64,000 nucleotides of DNA, taken from assembly GCA_014656175.1 (NCBI GenBank), contig BNBX01000009.1, positions 1 through 64,000 on the forward strand, given 5' to 3'. Of the stretch, positions 35,768 through 43,881 are shown piece by piece. The stretch is from Streptomyces werraensis. Lineage in GTDB: Bacteria; Actinomycetota; Actinomycetes; Streptomycetales; Streptomycetaceae. The position numbers were made by a program, and so were the translations under genes. Position 1 is the first letter of the stretch. Each line of letters begins with the position of its first letter. The notes beneath the pieces are model-generated. The model did not search any database, was not told the DNA's origin, and saw only the letters and a program-made list of their open reading frames with translations.

Positions 35768-36871
35768 TCAGTCGCGCAGCGGGCGGTAGTCCGGGGCGAC
35801 CTGCGTGACCGGTGTGGCCCGCACGATCGTGATCAGCCGGTCCGTCAGCTCCAGCGTCCCGACGTTCCGGTCGTCGTAGCCGAGCACCCGGTGCCCGCGC
35901 ACCACGCTCACCACCAGGTCGTCCAGCTCCCGTGGGGTCTTGCCCACCTCGGCCTTTATGACCGGCCGTTCCACGACGTCGAGACCGCTGCCCTGCTGGA
36001 TCAGGTCCTCCATGACCATGCCCGCGGCCGGGCTCAGCACGGAGAGGCCCAGCAGCCGTCCGGCCGCGCTGGCGCTGGTGATGACCGCGTCGGCGCCCGA
36101 CTGCTTGAGCAGCGGCGCGTTCTCCTCCTCGCGGACCGCGGCGACGATCTTGGCGTTCCGGTTGAGCTGGCGCGCCGTCAGCGTCACAAGAACCGCGGTG
36201 TCGTCGCGCTGGGTGGCGATGATGACCTGGCGGGCCCGCTGGAGCTCGGCCCGCTTCAGCACCTCGCTGCGCGTCGCGTCCCCTATGACACCCGCGTACC
36301 CGTCCGCCGTGGCCGCCTCGATCGCCTTGGCACTGGGATCGACCACCACGACCTGCTCCTTGCGGAGCCCCGTCGCACAGACCGTCCTGATCGCGGACCT
36401 GCCCTTGGTCCCGAACCCGACGACTACGGTGTGATCGCGCAACGTGGACCTCCAGCGGTTCAGTCGCCATTCCTCCCGGGTGCGTTCGGTGAGGGCTTCG
36501 AGGGTGGTGCCGACCAGGATGATCAGGAACATCACCCGCAGCGGCGTGATGACGAAGATGTTGGTGAGCCGGGCCGCGTCCGTCACCGGCGTGATGTCGC
36601 CGTAGCCCGTGGTGGAGAGGGTGACGGTCGCGTAGTAGAACGCGTCGAGCAGGTCGAGGGAAGAATCCGAGTTGTCCGTGTACCCGTCCCGGTCGGCGTA
36701 CACGATGAACGCCGTCACCACGAGCACCAGCAAGGCCATCGACAACCGCTTGGCGACCTGACGGATCGGGTGTTCCACCAGTTTGCGCGGCAGCTTGACC
36801 CGATAGGTGACCAGATGTTCGTCGGCCTGACGGGCGATGACGTCCTGGCCCGGAAGTTTCACGTGAAACAC
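35768..36871 (-). CDS. Potassium channel with RCK (TrkA-N) domain
   Basis: 367 residues. Two membrane segments (SMALLVLVVTAFIVYA; NIFVITPLRVMFLIILVGTT) flank a pore loop with the selectivity filter TTGYGD. A cytoplasmic RCK NAD-binding domain (HTVVVGFGTKGRSAIRTVCA, VVVDPSAKAIEAA) and a TrkA-C-like end follow. Four subunits would form a ligand-gated K+ channel. The start is GTG at 36871 (V/M-F-H-V-K-L), inside the end of moeA: the genes overlap by 13 bases and the codons for FHVK are part of a parS site. Confidence 0.94.
   Translation of the reverse strand: MFHVKLPGQDVIARQADEHLVTYRVKLPRKLVEHPIRQVAKRLSMALLVLVVTAFIVYADRDGYTDNSDSSLDLLDAFYYATVTLSTTGYGDITPVTDAARLTNIFVITPLRVMFLIILVGTTLEALTERTREEWRLNRWRSTLRDHTVVVGFGTKGRSAIRTVCATGLRKEQVVVVDPSAKAIEAATADGYAGVIGDATRSEVLKRAELQRARQVIIATQRDDTAVLVTLTARQLNRNAKIVAAVREEENAPLLKQSGADAVITSASAAGRLLGLSVLSPAAGMVMEDLIQQGSGLDVVERPVIKAEVGKTPRELDDLVVSVVRGHRVLGYDDRNVGTLELTDRLITIVRATPVTQVAPDYRPLRD
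36856..36869. promoter_or_regulatory. parS site within the moeA/potassium-channel gene overlap
   Basis: A perfect GTTTCACGTGAAAC palindrome. On the minus strand the same bases code for the end of MoeA (C-F-T-stop) in one frame and for F-H-V-K of the channel protein in another. Identical to the intergenic parS at 5818 and 31 kb from it. Confidence 0.92.
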
Positions 36872-38304
36872 ACCCCGATTCCTCCGGACGCCCAGGGCAG
36901 GTCCAGCAGTTCCGCCTCGTACCCGGGCTTCGCGCCCCCGGGCGGCACGACGGCCAGCGCGTCCGCCGCGGCGATCCCGCGCAGCATCGCCGGCCCGTTG
37001 TAGAGCAACGGCAGGGCCCGGTCACCGCGCAGGGCGACGGGCACCAGCCGCGTGTCGTGCGGATGCCCCTGCACCGCGTCCCTGAGCGGCAGTGTGTACC
37101 CCTCCGGGGCCGGGCGGGCCGCCAGGGTCCGCACCAGCGGCTCGGCGAGCGTGACGAGGCCTGACACGGCGGCGAGCGGGTTGCCCGGCAGGCCGACGAG
37201 GTACTGCTTCTCTGCGATCCGCGCCAGCAGCATCGGGTGCCCGGGGCGCACCGCGACTCCGTCCACCAGCAGCTCGGCCCCGAGTCGCCGCAGCGTGGGG
37301 TGCACATGGTCGACCGGGCCCGCGGCGGTGCCGCCCGTGGTGACCACGATGTCGGCATCACAGGCCGTCAGCGCCCGGTGCAGGGCGTCCTCGTCGTCCC
37401 CGACGCGTCGTACGTCGACCACGTCGGCGCCGAGCGCGCGCAGCCACGGCGGCAGCAGCGGGCCCAGCGCGTCCCGGATCAGCCCGTCGTGCGGCAGTCC
37501 CTTCCCGAGCAGCTCGTCACCGAGCACGAACACGGCGGCGCGGGGCCGGGGGACGGCGGTGAGCGTGTCGTACCCGGCAGCCGCGGCCATGCCCAGCACC
37601 GGTGGGGTCACCAGCGTGCCCACGGGCAGCAACTGGTCGCCGTTGCGGCACTCCTGGCCGCGGGGGCGGATGTCCTGGCCGTGCGAGACGGTGTGCGGCG
37701 CCCGGGTCGCGGCGGTGGCGTGCAGCCGGCCCTTGTCGTCGGTACGGCCGTGCTCGCTGCGGAGCACGGCGGTGGTGTCCGGCGGGATCCGCGCGCCGGT
37801 GGCGATCCTGACGGCCTCCCCGTCGGTCAGTGGCGCGTGCGCGGTGTGTCCGGCGAGGACACCCTCCTCCCGCACGTCCCAGGGCCCCGGGCCGGAGACC
37901 GCCCAGCCGTCCATCGCGGAGGTGTCGAACGACGGCAGGTCGGTCAGCGCGATCAGCGGGGCGGCCAGGGTGAGGCCGAGCGCCGAGGACAGCGGGACCG
38001 GGACGGGCTCGAGGTGTCCGCCGCGGTGGCCGCCGCGCAGGCGAGGGGCGCGCTCGGCGGTCGCGCGGGCCTCCGCCCAGTCGGTGCCGTCGCGGTGCGC
38101 GGGGGCGCCGGAGGCGGGGGCGCCGGAGGCGGGGGCGCCGTGCGGGCCGTTGCACCGTCCGTTGCCGTGCGTGCCGTCGTTGCCGCGCGTGCGGTCACCG
38201 GTGGGCCGGTCGCCAGCGGTGTGGGCGTCGTTCACGAGGGCGAGCGCCTCCTCGACGTCGAGGTCGTCCGCGTCCTCACCCGCCCGGGGCGTGCGCGGGG
38301 TCAT
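36859..38304 (-). CDS. moeA: Molybdopterin molybdotransferase MoeA
   Basis: 481 residues from ATG at 38304. Inserts molybdenum into adenylylated molybdopterin. Landmarks: FDTSAMDGWAVSGPG (substrate-binding), VRIATGARIPPDTTAVLRSE, and the MPT-binding TTGGTAAGPVDHV and VGLPGNPLAAVSG. About 100 N-terminal residues carry an unusual Asp/Gly/His/Asn-rich insert with the tandem ASGAP repeat, making it longer than the typical 400-410 residues. Second gene of a two-gene unit; its ATG overlaps the stop of the mobA-like gene. Confidence 0.94.
   Translation of the reverse strand: MTPRTPRAGEDADDLDVEEALALVNDAHTAGDRPTGDRTRGNDGTHGNGRCNGPHGAPASGAPASGAPAHRDGTDWAEARATAERAPRLRGGHRGGHLEPVPVPLSSALGLTLAAPLIALTDLPSFDTSAMDGWAVSGPGPWDVREEGVLAGHTAHAPLTDGEAVRIATGARIPPDTTAVLRSEHGRTDDKGRLHATAATRAPHTVSHGQDIRPRGQECRNGDQLLPVGTLVTPPVLGMAAAAGYDTLTAVPRPRAAVFVLGDELLGKGLPHDGLIRDALGPLLPPWLRALGADVVDVRRVGDDEDALHRALTACDADIVVTTGGTAAGPVDHVHPTLRRLGAELLVDGVAVRPGHPMLLARIAEKQYLVGLPGNPLAAVSGLVTLAEPLVRTLAARPAPEGYTLPLRDAVQGHPHDTRLVPVALRGDRALPLLYNGPAMLRGIAAADALAVVPPGGAKPGYEAELLDLPWASGGIGVCFT
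38101..38140. repeat. In-frame 15-bp repeat in moeA
   Basis: GGGGGCGCCGGAGGC occurs twice and then as a 10-base partial third copy. On the coding strand it gives repeated A-S-G-A-P units in the low-complexity insert of MoeA. Confidence 0.9.
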
Positions 38305-39278
38305 CCGGCGTCCGTGCGGGTTTCGGGTTCCGCGCCGGAGGAGGGGGCCGCGGGTGTCGCGTCCTGCGTGTCCTCCTCGGCCCAACGGTTGGCCAGTGCG
38401 ACGGCCTTGCGGGCCGCCTCGGCCACGGCGTCGGCGTCGCCGCCCGCCCGCGCGGCCGCGAAGCCGACCAGGAAGGTGGTCAGCGGGGCGGCCGGCCGTG
38501 CCACCCCATGGGCGGCGTCACGGGCGAGGTCGAGCAGCACGCCGGTGTCGACGTCCAGGTCGATGCCCAGCTCGTCCTTGACTGCGGAGATCCATTCGTC
38601 CAACACGTGTCCATGCTCCCTGATGCGTGCCCTGGCAGTGGCGATGTCGTCCCAGGTGTCGCAGTCGAAGGACGCCACCGGGTCGGAGATGCGGAGAAGG
38701 TCGAGGGCACCGGTGAGCCGGCGCAGGGGGAGTCCGGCCGTACCGCCGTGCGCGGCGGAGAGCGCGGCCAGCCCCCGGCGCAGGGGCGGGGTGCGGTAGG
38801 CGGCCACCAACGGCTGGTCCCGGCCGTCGGAGTCGGTGAGCAGCACGCCGTCGGCCTCGCCCCGGCGCAGGGTGTCCAGCAGCGCGGCGACCGTGCGGCC
38901 GTCGAGGAAGGGCAGATCGGCGGAGAGCAGCACGACGTGCTCGGCGGTGACGTGCCGCAGTCCGGCGTCGAGCGCCGCGAGGGGGCCACCGCCCGGCGGG
39001 TCCTCGCGGGCCCAGGTCACGGGGCGCGCGGTGGGGCGGGGACCGGCCACGACCACCGTGGTGCCGGCGTCGGCGCAGGCCGCGAGCACCCTGTCGAGCA
39101 GCGGCCGCCCGCCGACCCGCACGGCCGGCTTGTCGGCGCCGCCCAGCCGCCGGGCCGCACCGCCGGCGAGCACGACGGCGTCGTACGCGACGGCCTGCCG
39201 GTCGCCGTGCGCGGCGTTGCCGTGCGCCGCGTCGTGCGGGGCGCCGGACGCGGCGGCGGGTGGCTGGTACTCGGTCAC
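38301..39278 (-). CDS. mobA: MobA-like NTP transferase fused to a DUF6457 domain
   Basis: 325 residues. The N-terminal nucleotidyltransferase (about 30-220) has VVLAGGAARRLGGADKPAV, the GTP-binding loop with lysine, and HVVLLSADLPFLDGRT, with the metal-binding Asp. This resembles the MobA guanylyltransferase that makes the dinucleotide molybdenum cofactor. The C-terminal 90 residues (LDEWISAVKDELGIDLDVDT) form a small helical DUF6457 domain. GTG start. It precedes moeA in an operon with an ATGA overlap, so a role in molybdenum cofactor maturation is likely. Confidence 0.9.
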   Translation of the reverse strand: MTEYQPPAAASGAPHDAAHGNAAHGDRQAVAYDAVVLAGGAARRLGGADKPAVRVGGRPLLDRVLAACADAGTTVVVAGPRPTARPVTWAREDPPGGGPLAALDAGLRHVTAEHVVLLSADLPFLDGRTVAALLDTLRRGEADGVLLTDSDGRDQPLVAAYRTPPLRRGLAALSAAHGGTAGLPLRRLTGALDLLRISDPVASFDCDTWDDIATARARIREHGHVLDEWISAVKDELGIDLDVDTGVLLDLARDAAHGVARPAAPLTTFLVGFAAARAGGDADAVAEAARKAVALANRWAEEDTQDATPAAPSSGAEPETRTDAG

Positions 39279-39377
39279 CCCCCGAGTATGCGTGCCCCCG
39301 CGATCACAGGGAACGCAGGGGCACGCGGGAAGGGTCGACCGGCCCGCCCGGGGGCGGGTGGGACCGGGCGGTGACGG

Positions 39378-40778
39378 TCAGAGCGTCCGCAGGAGCACCG
39401 CCGGCTGTTCCACGCAGTCGGCCACGTACCGCAGGAACCCGCCCGCCGTACCGCCGTCGCACACCCGGTGGTCGAAGGTGAGCGAGAGCTGCACCACCTG
39501 CCGGACCGCCAGCTCGCCCTCGTGCACCCACGGCTTGGGGACGATGCGGCCGACGCCGAGCATGGCGGCCTCGGGGTGGTTGATGATCGGCGTGGACCCG
39601 TCGACGCCGAACACCCCGTAGTTGTTCAGGGTGAACGTGCCGCCGGTGAGCTGCGCGGGCGTCAGCGTGCCCGCCCGCGCCGCCTCCGTCAGCCGGGCGA
39701 ACTCCGCCGTCAGCGACTCGGCGTTCCGCGTGTGCGCGTCACGGACCACGGGGACGACCAGCCCCCGGTCGGTCTGCGCCGCGAACCCGAGGTGCACGTC
39801 CGCGTACCGGACGATCTCCCTGGCCTCCGTGTCCACCGAGGCGTTGAGCTCCGGGAAGCGGGCGAGCGCCGCCGTGCAGATCCGGGCCAGCAGCGCCAGC
39901 ACCGAGATCTTCGGCCCGCCCGCCGCGTTCATCGCGGCCCTGGTCCGCATCAGCTCCGTCGCGTCGGCGTCCACCCAGCAGGTCGCGTCCGGTATCTCGG
40001 TGCGGCTGCGGGAGAGCTTGTCGGCGACGGCGCCACGGATGCCCTTGAGGGGGACGCGGGTGACCGGGGCGGTGCCTGCGGAGGCCTCGGCCGGGACGGC
40101 GGTGGCCGTCGTCGTGTCCGTGCGGTCCTGGGTGCCGGCGGCGCGCAACGCGTGCTCCACGTCCGCGCGCAGGATCAGCCCGTCGGGGCCGGACCCGGTC
40201 AGCTTCCGCAGGTCCAGGCCGTTCTGCCGGGCCAGCCTGCGCACCAGCGGGGAGATCACGGGGACCGGTCCCCCGGCGGGCGCCGTGCGGCCGGTCCGGG
40301 CGCTCGGGGCGTCCGCCGGCCGCTTCTCCCGCAGCGGCTCCTGCGCCCTCGACCGCCCGTTCACCACGGGGGCCGCGGGGCGGACCCGGCGGCGCCGGGC
40401 CGGAGCCTCGGAGGTGCCGTAGCCGACCAGCACGTTGCCGGAGCCCTCCGCGGCCGGCGCCCGGCCGCTCGCGCCGTCGGTGCCCGCGGTGCCCGCACCG
40501 CTGCCGTCACCGGCGGGGCGGCCGTCCGCCGTCTCGCCGACCGCCACCGTCAGCAGCGGCGCGCCGACCGGCAGTTCGGTGCCCTCCTCGCCGAAGCGGG
40601 CGGTGACCACACCGCCGTAGGGGCAGGGCACCTCCACCATCGCCTTGGCCGTCTCGACCTCGACGACCGGCTGGTCCACGGCGACCACGTCACCGACCTC
40701 GACCAGCCAGCGCACGATCTCCGCCTCGGTGAGCCCTTCACCGAGGTCGGGCAGCTTGAACTCCAGCACCTGTGCCAT
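39378..40778 (-). CDS. bkdC: Branched-chain 2-oxoacid dehydrogenase E2, copy 2
   Basis: 466 residues from ATG at 40778 (MAQVLEFKLPDLGEGLTEAE). One lipoyl domain with ETAKAMVE, an Ala/Gly/Arg-rich linker, an E1/E3-binding domain (ISPLVRRLARQNGLDLRKLT), and a catalytic core ending in FDHRVCDGGTAGGF, the D-H-R-x-x-D-G motif. The ATG overlaps the E1beta TGA by one base (TGATG on the coding strand). Third gene of bkd operon 2. It diverges from copy 1 in linkers and core, suggesting an old duplication with possible substrate differences. Confidence 0.94.
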   Translation of the reverse strand: MAQVLEFKLPDLGEGLTEAEIVRWLVEVGDVVAVDQPVVEVETAKAMVEVPCPYGGVVTARFGEEGTELPVGAPLLTVAVGETADGRPAGDGSGAGTAGTDGASGRAPAAEGSGNVLVGYGTSEAPARRRRVRPAAPVVNGRSRAQEPLREKRPADAPSARTGRTAPAGGPVPVISPLVRRLARQNGLDLRKLTGSGPDGLILRADVEHALRAAGTQDRTDTTTATAVPAEASAGTAPVTRVPLKGIRGAVADKLSRSRTEIPDATCWVDADATELMRTRAAMNAAGGPKISVLALLARICTAALARFPELNASVDTEAREIVRYADVHLGFAAQTDRGLVVPVVRDAHTRNAESLTAEFARLTEAARAGTLTPAQLTGGTFTLNNYGVFGVDGSTPIINHPEAAMLGVGRIVPKPWVHEGELAVRQVVQLSLTFDHRVCDGGTAGGFLRYVADCVEQPAVLLRTL

Positions 40779-41782
40779 CAGCTCTCGGCCTCCCACTGCA
40801 GACGCCCCACGGCGTCCAGGATCCGGTCCACACCGGGCAGGTGGTGACGCTCCAGCATCGGGGGCGGGTACGGCAGGTCGAACCCGGCCACGCGCAGCAC
40901 CGGCGCCTCCAGGTGGTGGAAGCAGCGCTCCGTGATGCGGGCCGCGATCTCCCCGCCCGGGCCGCCGAAGCCACCCGACTCGTGGACGACGACCGCGCGT
41001 CCCGTCCGCCGCACCGAGGCGCACACCGTCTCGTCGTCGAACGGCACCAGCGAGCGCAGGTCGACGACCTCGAGGTCCCAGCCCTCGGCCTTGGCCGCCT
41101 CGGCCGCCTCCATGCAGACGGGGAGGGACGGCCCGTAGGTGATCAGGGTGGCGCTCCGCCCCGAGCGCCGCACCACGGCACGGCCTATCGGCTCCACTGC
41201 CGTCGGCTGCTCCGGGCTCCAGGCGTCCTTGGACCAGTAGAGCCGCTTGGGCTCGAGGAAGACCACCGGGTCGTCGGAGGCGATGGAGGCCCGCAGCAGG
41301 CCGTAGGCGTCGGCGACGGTCGCGGGCGTGACGACATGGAGCCCCGGAGTCGCCATGTAGTACGCCTCGGACGCGTCGCTGTGGTGCTCGACGCCGCCGA
41401 TGCCGCCGCCGTAGGGGATGCGGATCGTGAGGGGGAGAGGCATCTTGCCGCGGGTGCGGTTGCGCATCTTCGCCACGTGCGAGACGAGCTGCTCGAACGC
41501 GGGGTAGGCGAAGGCGTCGAACTGCATCTCCACGACCGGCCGCAGCCCGTACATGGCCATGCCGACGGCGGTGCCGAGGATGCCCGCCTCGGCCAGTGGC
41601 GTGTCCGTGCAGCGGTCCTCGCCGAACTCCGCGGCAAGGCCGTCCGTGATGCGGAAGACGCCGCCGAGCGTGCCGACGTCCTCGCCCATGACGTGCACGG
41701 ACGGGTCGTCGGTCATGGCGTCGCGCAACGCGCGCGTGAGGGCCTGCGCCATGGTGGCGGGCTTCACGGCGACGGTCGTCAT
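40778..41782 (-). CDS. bkdB: Branched-chain 2-oxoacid dehydrogenase E1 beta, copy 2
   Basis: 334 residues from ATG at 41782 (MTTVAVKPATMAQALTRALR). Signatures: VHVMGEDVGTLGGVFRITDG, RIPYGGGIGGVEHHSDASEA and VVVHESGGFGGPGGEIAARI. The ATG overlaps the E1alpha stop (ATGA). Together with E1alpha it forms the decarboxylase of bkd complex 2. The longer open frame reaching upstream is the wrong frame of E1alpha. Confidence 0.95.
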   Translation of the reverse strand: MTTVAVKPATMAQALTRALRDAMTDDPSVHVMGEDVGTLGGVFRITDGLAAEFGEDRCTDTPLAEAGILGTAVGMAMYGLRPVVEMQFDAFAYPAFEQLVSHVAKMRNRTRGKMPLPLTIRIPYGGGIGGVEHHSDASEAYYMATPGLHVVTPATVADAYGLLRASIASDDPVVFLEPKRLYWSKDAWSPEQPTAVEPIGRAVVRRSGRSATLITYGPSLPVCMEAAEAAKAEGWDLEVVDLRSLVPFDDETVCASVRRTGRAVVVHESGGFGGPGGEIAARITERCFHHLEAPVLRVAGFDLPYPPPMLERHHLPGVDRILDAVGRLQWEAES

Positions 41783-42921
41783 GGCCGCGCTCCTTCCGAC
41801 TCGGCCTCGGCCGCCAGCTCGGCCCGCAGCTGCTCCCGCTGCTCCAGCAGCTGGGGCGTGGGCTCGGCGTAGACGTGCGTGAACAGGTCCATGGGGTCGA
41901 GCTCCGCGTCCTGGTTCATGCGGGCGCGCAGATCGGCGGCCAGGGTCTCGGCGTCCTGGCGGGCGGTCTCGGCGCCGGCCTCGTCCAGCAGGCCGCGGCC
42001 GGTCAGCTCCCGCTCCAGCAGGGCGATCGGGTCGTGCTCCCGCCACGCCTCGACCTCGGCGTCGCCGCGGTAGCGGGTCGCGTCGTCGGCGTTGGTGTGG
42101 GCGTCCACGCGGTAGGTGATCGCCTCGACCAGGGTCGGGCCGCCGCCCGCCCGGGCGCGGCGCACCGCGTCGGCGAGGACCTCGTGCACGGCGGCCGCGT
42201 CGTTGCCGTCGACCAGACGGCCGGGCATCCCGTAGCCGACGGCCTTGTGGGCCAGCGACGGGGCCGCGGTCTGCTTGGCGAGCGGGACGGAGATCGCGAA
42301 GCCGTTGTTCTGGACGAGGAAGACGACCGGGGCCTGCCAGACGGCCGCGAAGTTCAGCGCCTCGTGGAAGTCGCCCTCGCTGGTGCCGCCGTCGCCGACC
42401 ATGGCGAGCGCGACCACGTCGTCGCCCTTGAGGCGGGCGGCGTGGGCCAGCCCCACCGCGTGCGGCAGCTGGGTGGCGAGCGGGGTGCTCAACGGGGCCA
42501 CCCGGTGCTCGTAGGGGTCGTAGCCGGTGTGCCAGTCGCCGCGCAGCAGGGTGAGCGCCTCGACCGGGTCCACGCCGCGCGCGACGACCGCGAGGGTGTC
42601 GCGGTAGCTCGGGAACAGCCAGTCACGCTCCTCGAGCACCAGGGCGGCGGCGACCTCGCACGCCTCCTGGCCCGTGCTGGAGGGGTACACCGCGAGACGG
42701 CCCTGCTTGGTGAGGGCGGTGGCCTGCGCGTTGTAGCGGCGGCCCTTCACCAGCTCCGCGTACAGCCGGCGCAGCAGCTCCGGGTCGGCCTTCGCCGCGG
42801 CCTCCGTGCCGAGCACGCGGTACGGCTCCGCGTCGGGCAGCAGGGGGGCGGGGTCGGTACGGGGCTGCCAGGCGGGCGGCGGGGTCGGCCGGTAGGCCCC
42901 CCGCTGCTCCATCACCGTCAT
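41779..42921 (-). CDS. bkdA: Branched-chain 2-oxoacid dehydrogenase E1 alpha, copy 2
   Basis: 380 residues from ATG at 42921, preceded by GAGGAGGTG. ThDP motif from GDGGTSEGDFHEAL to FLVQNNGFAIS; active-site loop YRVDAHTNADDATRYR. Lacks the basic Thr-rich N-terminal tail of copy 1 and instead has a short Pro-rich start (YRPTPPPAWQPRTDP). First gene of bkd operon 2, divergent from an Lrp/AsnC regulator. The intergenic space holds a TetR-type palindrome and DnaA boxes. Confidence 0.95.
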   Translation of the reverse strand: MTVMEQRGAYRPTPPPAWQPRTDPAPLLPDAEPYRVLGTEAAAKADPELLRRLYAELVKGRRYNAQATALTKQGRLAVYPSSTGQEACEVAAALVLEERDWLFPSYRDTLAVVARGVDPVEALTLLRGDWHTGYDPYEHRVAPLSTPLATQLPHAVGLAHAARLKGDDVVALAMVGDGGTSEGDFHEALNFAAVWQAPVVFLVQNNGFAISVPLAKQTAAPSLAHKAVGYGMPGRLVDGNDAAAVHEVLADAVRRARAGGGPTLVEAITYRVDAHTNADDATRYRGDAEVEAWREHDPIALLERELTGRGLLDEAGAETARQDAETLAADLRARMNQDAELDPMDLFTHVYAEPTPQLLEQREQLRAELAAEAESEGARP

Positions 42922-42980
42922 GACGGCACCTCCTCGTGGGACGACTGACGGAGGCGCGGCATCTGTGACGCGCCTCACCA

Positions 42981-42994
42981 ACCGATTGTTCGGT
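42981..42994. promoter_or_regulatory. PaaR-like palindrome in the bkd operon 2/bkdR intergenic region
   Basis: ACCGATTGTTCGGT differs by one base from the two palindromes at the paa promoters (ACCGATCGTTCGGT read in the same direction). Located 60 bases upstream of the bkdA start and about 100 bases upstream of the bkdR start. Confidence 0.65.
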
Positions 42995-43028
42995 CGTCGG
43001 CACATTTTGGCTACGGGTGGCGTCAGGC

Positions 43029-43050
43029 TGTGGACAAACGGTTCTCCACA
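43029..43050. promoter_or_regulatory. Pair of DnaA boxes upstream of bkdR
   Basis: TGTGGACAA at 43029-43037 is the exact complement of the Streptomyces DnaA box TTGTCCACA, and TTCTCCACA at 43042-43050 fits the relaxed consensus in the opposite orientation, 4 bases away. Confidence 0.6.
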
Positions 43051-43095
43051 TCGTGGGATGGAGGCAGGACGTCCACGGCTGAGAGGTGGGGGCGG

Positions 43096-43596
43096 GTGGC
43101 ATCTGAACAAATGGCCGAGGGGCAGGAGGGGACGGGGCCATTGCCTCCGGCGCGGCCTCTCGACGCCATCGACCAGGACATCCTGCGCATGCTGCAGGCG
43201 GACGGCCGCGCGTCGATACGGTCGGTCGCCGAGCGGGTGCACGTGTCCCGCGCGAACGCCTACGCGCGGATCAACCGCCTCGTCGAGGACGGTGTCATCC
43301 GTGGTTTCGGCGCCCGCGTCGACCACGAACGCGCCGGTCACGGCACATCGGCGTACATCACGCTGAAGATCGTGCAGAACACCTGGCGCACGGTGCGCGA
43401 GCAGCTCAGGCAGCTCCCCGGCGCCTCGCACATCGCCCTGGTCGGCGGCGACTTCGACGTGCTCCTGCTGGTGCACACGCCGGACAACCGGACACTGCGC
43501 GAGCTGGTGCTGACACGCCTTCAGGCCATTCCCGAGGTGCTCAGCACCCGCACGCTGCTGGTGTTCGAGGAGGAGGACCTGGAGCCGCAGTGGTGA
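43096..43596 (+). CDS. bkdR: Lrp/AsnC family regulator, BkdR-like
   Basis: 166 residues from the GTG at 43096, chosen because GAGAGGTGGGGG lies just upstream; an ATG at 43111 has no such site. The N-terminal helix-turn-helix (LDAIDQDILRMLQADGRASI, AERVHVSRANAYARINRLVE) and the C-terminal RAM ligand domain (IALVGGDFDVLLLVHTPD) are complete. Divergent from bkd operon 2, the usual position of BkdR, which responds to branched-chain amino acids in relatives. It may control either or both bkd operons. Confidence 0.9.
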   Translation: MASEQMAEGQEGTGPLPPARPLDAIDQDILRMLQADGRASIRSVAERVHVSRANAYARINRLVEDGVIRGFGARVDHERAGHGTSAYITLKIVQNTWRTVREQLRQLPGASHIALVGGDFDVLLLVHTPDNRTLRELVLTRLQAIPEVLSTRTLLVFEEEDLEPQW

Positions 43597-43621
43597 TCCG
43601 GACCTCCGAGCCGCGAAGGCC

Positions 43622-43881
43622 CTAGGGCCTTTCGTTTGGATCAGCCTGGCTGTGAGGCGCGGTGCGTCTTGGGCCGACCCGAGCGGGGTCTGGTGCGTGC
43701 AGCTGCAAGGCGGAGGAGGGCGTCAACGCGATGGGGGTCCCCCCGCTCGAGCGCAGCCGGGAGTGGGGGCGTTGGCAACCGACGACAACGCCGCTGGGGG
43801 TGCCCCCACGCCCGTTCAGGGCAGTGGGGGAGTGCGTGCCAGACCCCGCGACGCCGGGATGATCCGAACGAAAGGCCCTAG
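43622..43881. mobile_element. MITE, 252 bp, with CTAG target duplication
   Basis: Terminal inverted repeats GGCCTTTCGTTTGGATCA (43626-43643) and its complement at 43860-43877, with one mismatch, are flanked on both sides by CTAG (43622-43625 and 43878-43881). There is no coding frame in the 252-bp body, which contains two G/C-rich fold-backs. The YTAR-type 4-base target duplication and the end sequence point to mobilisation by an IS5-group transposase encoded elsewhere. The right CTAG supplies the TAG stop of the adjacent leftward gene. Confidence 0.88.
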
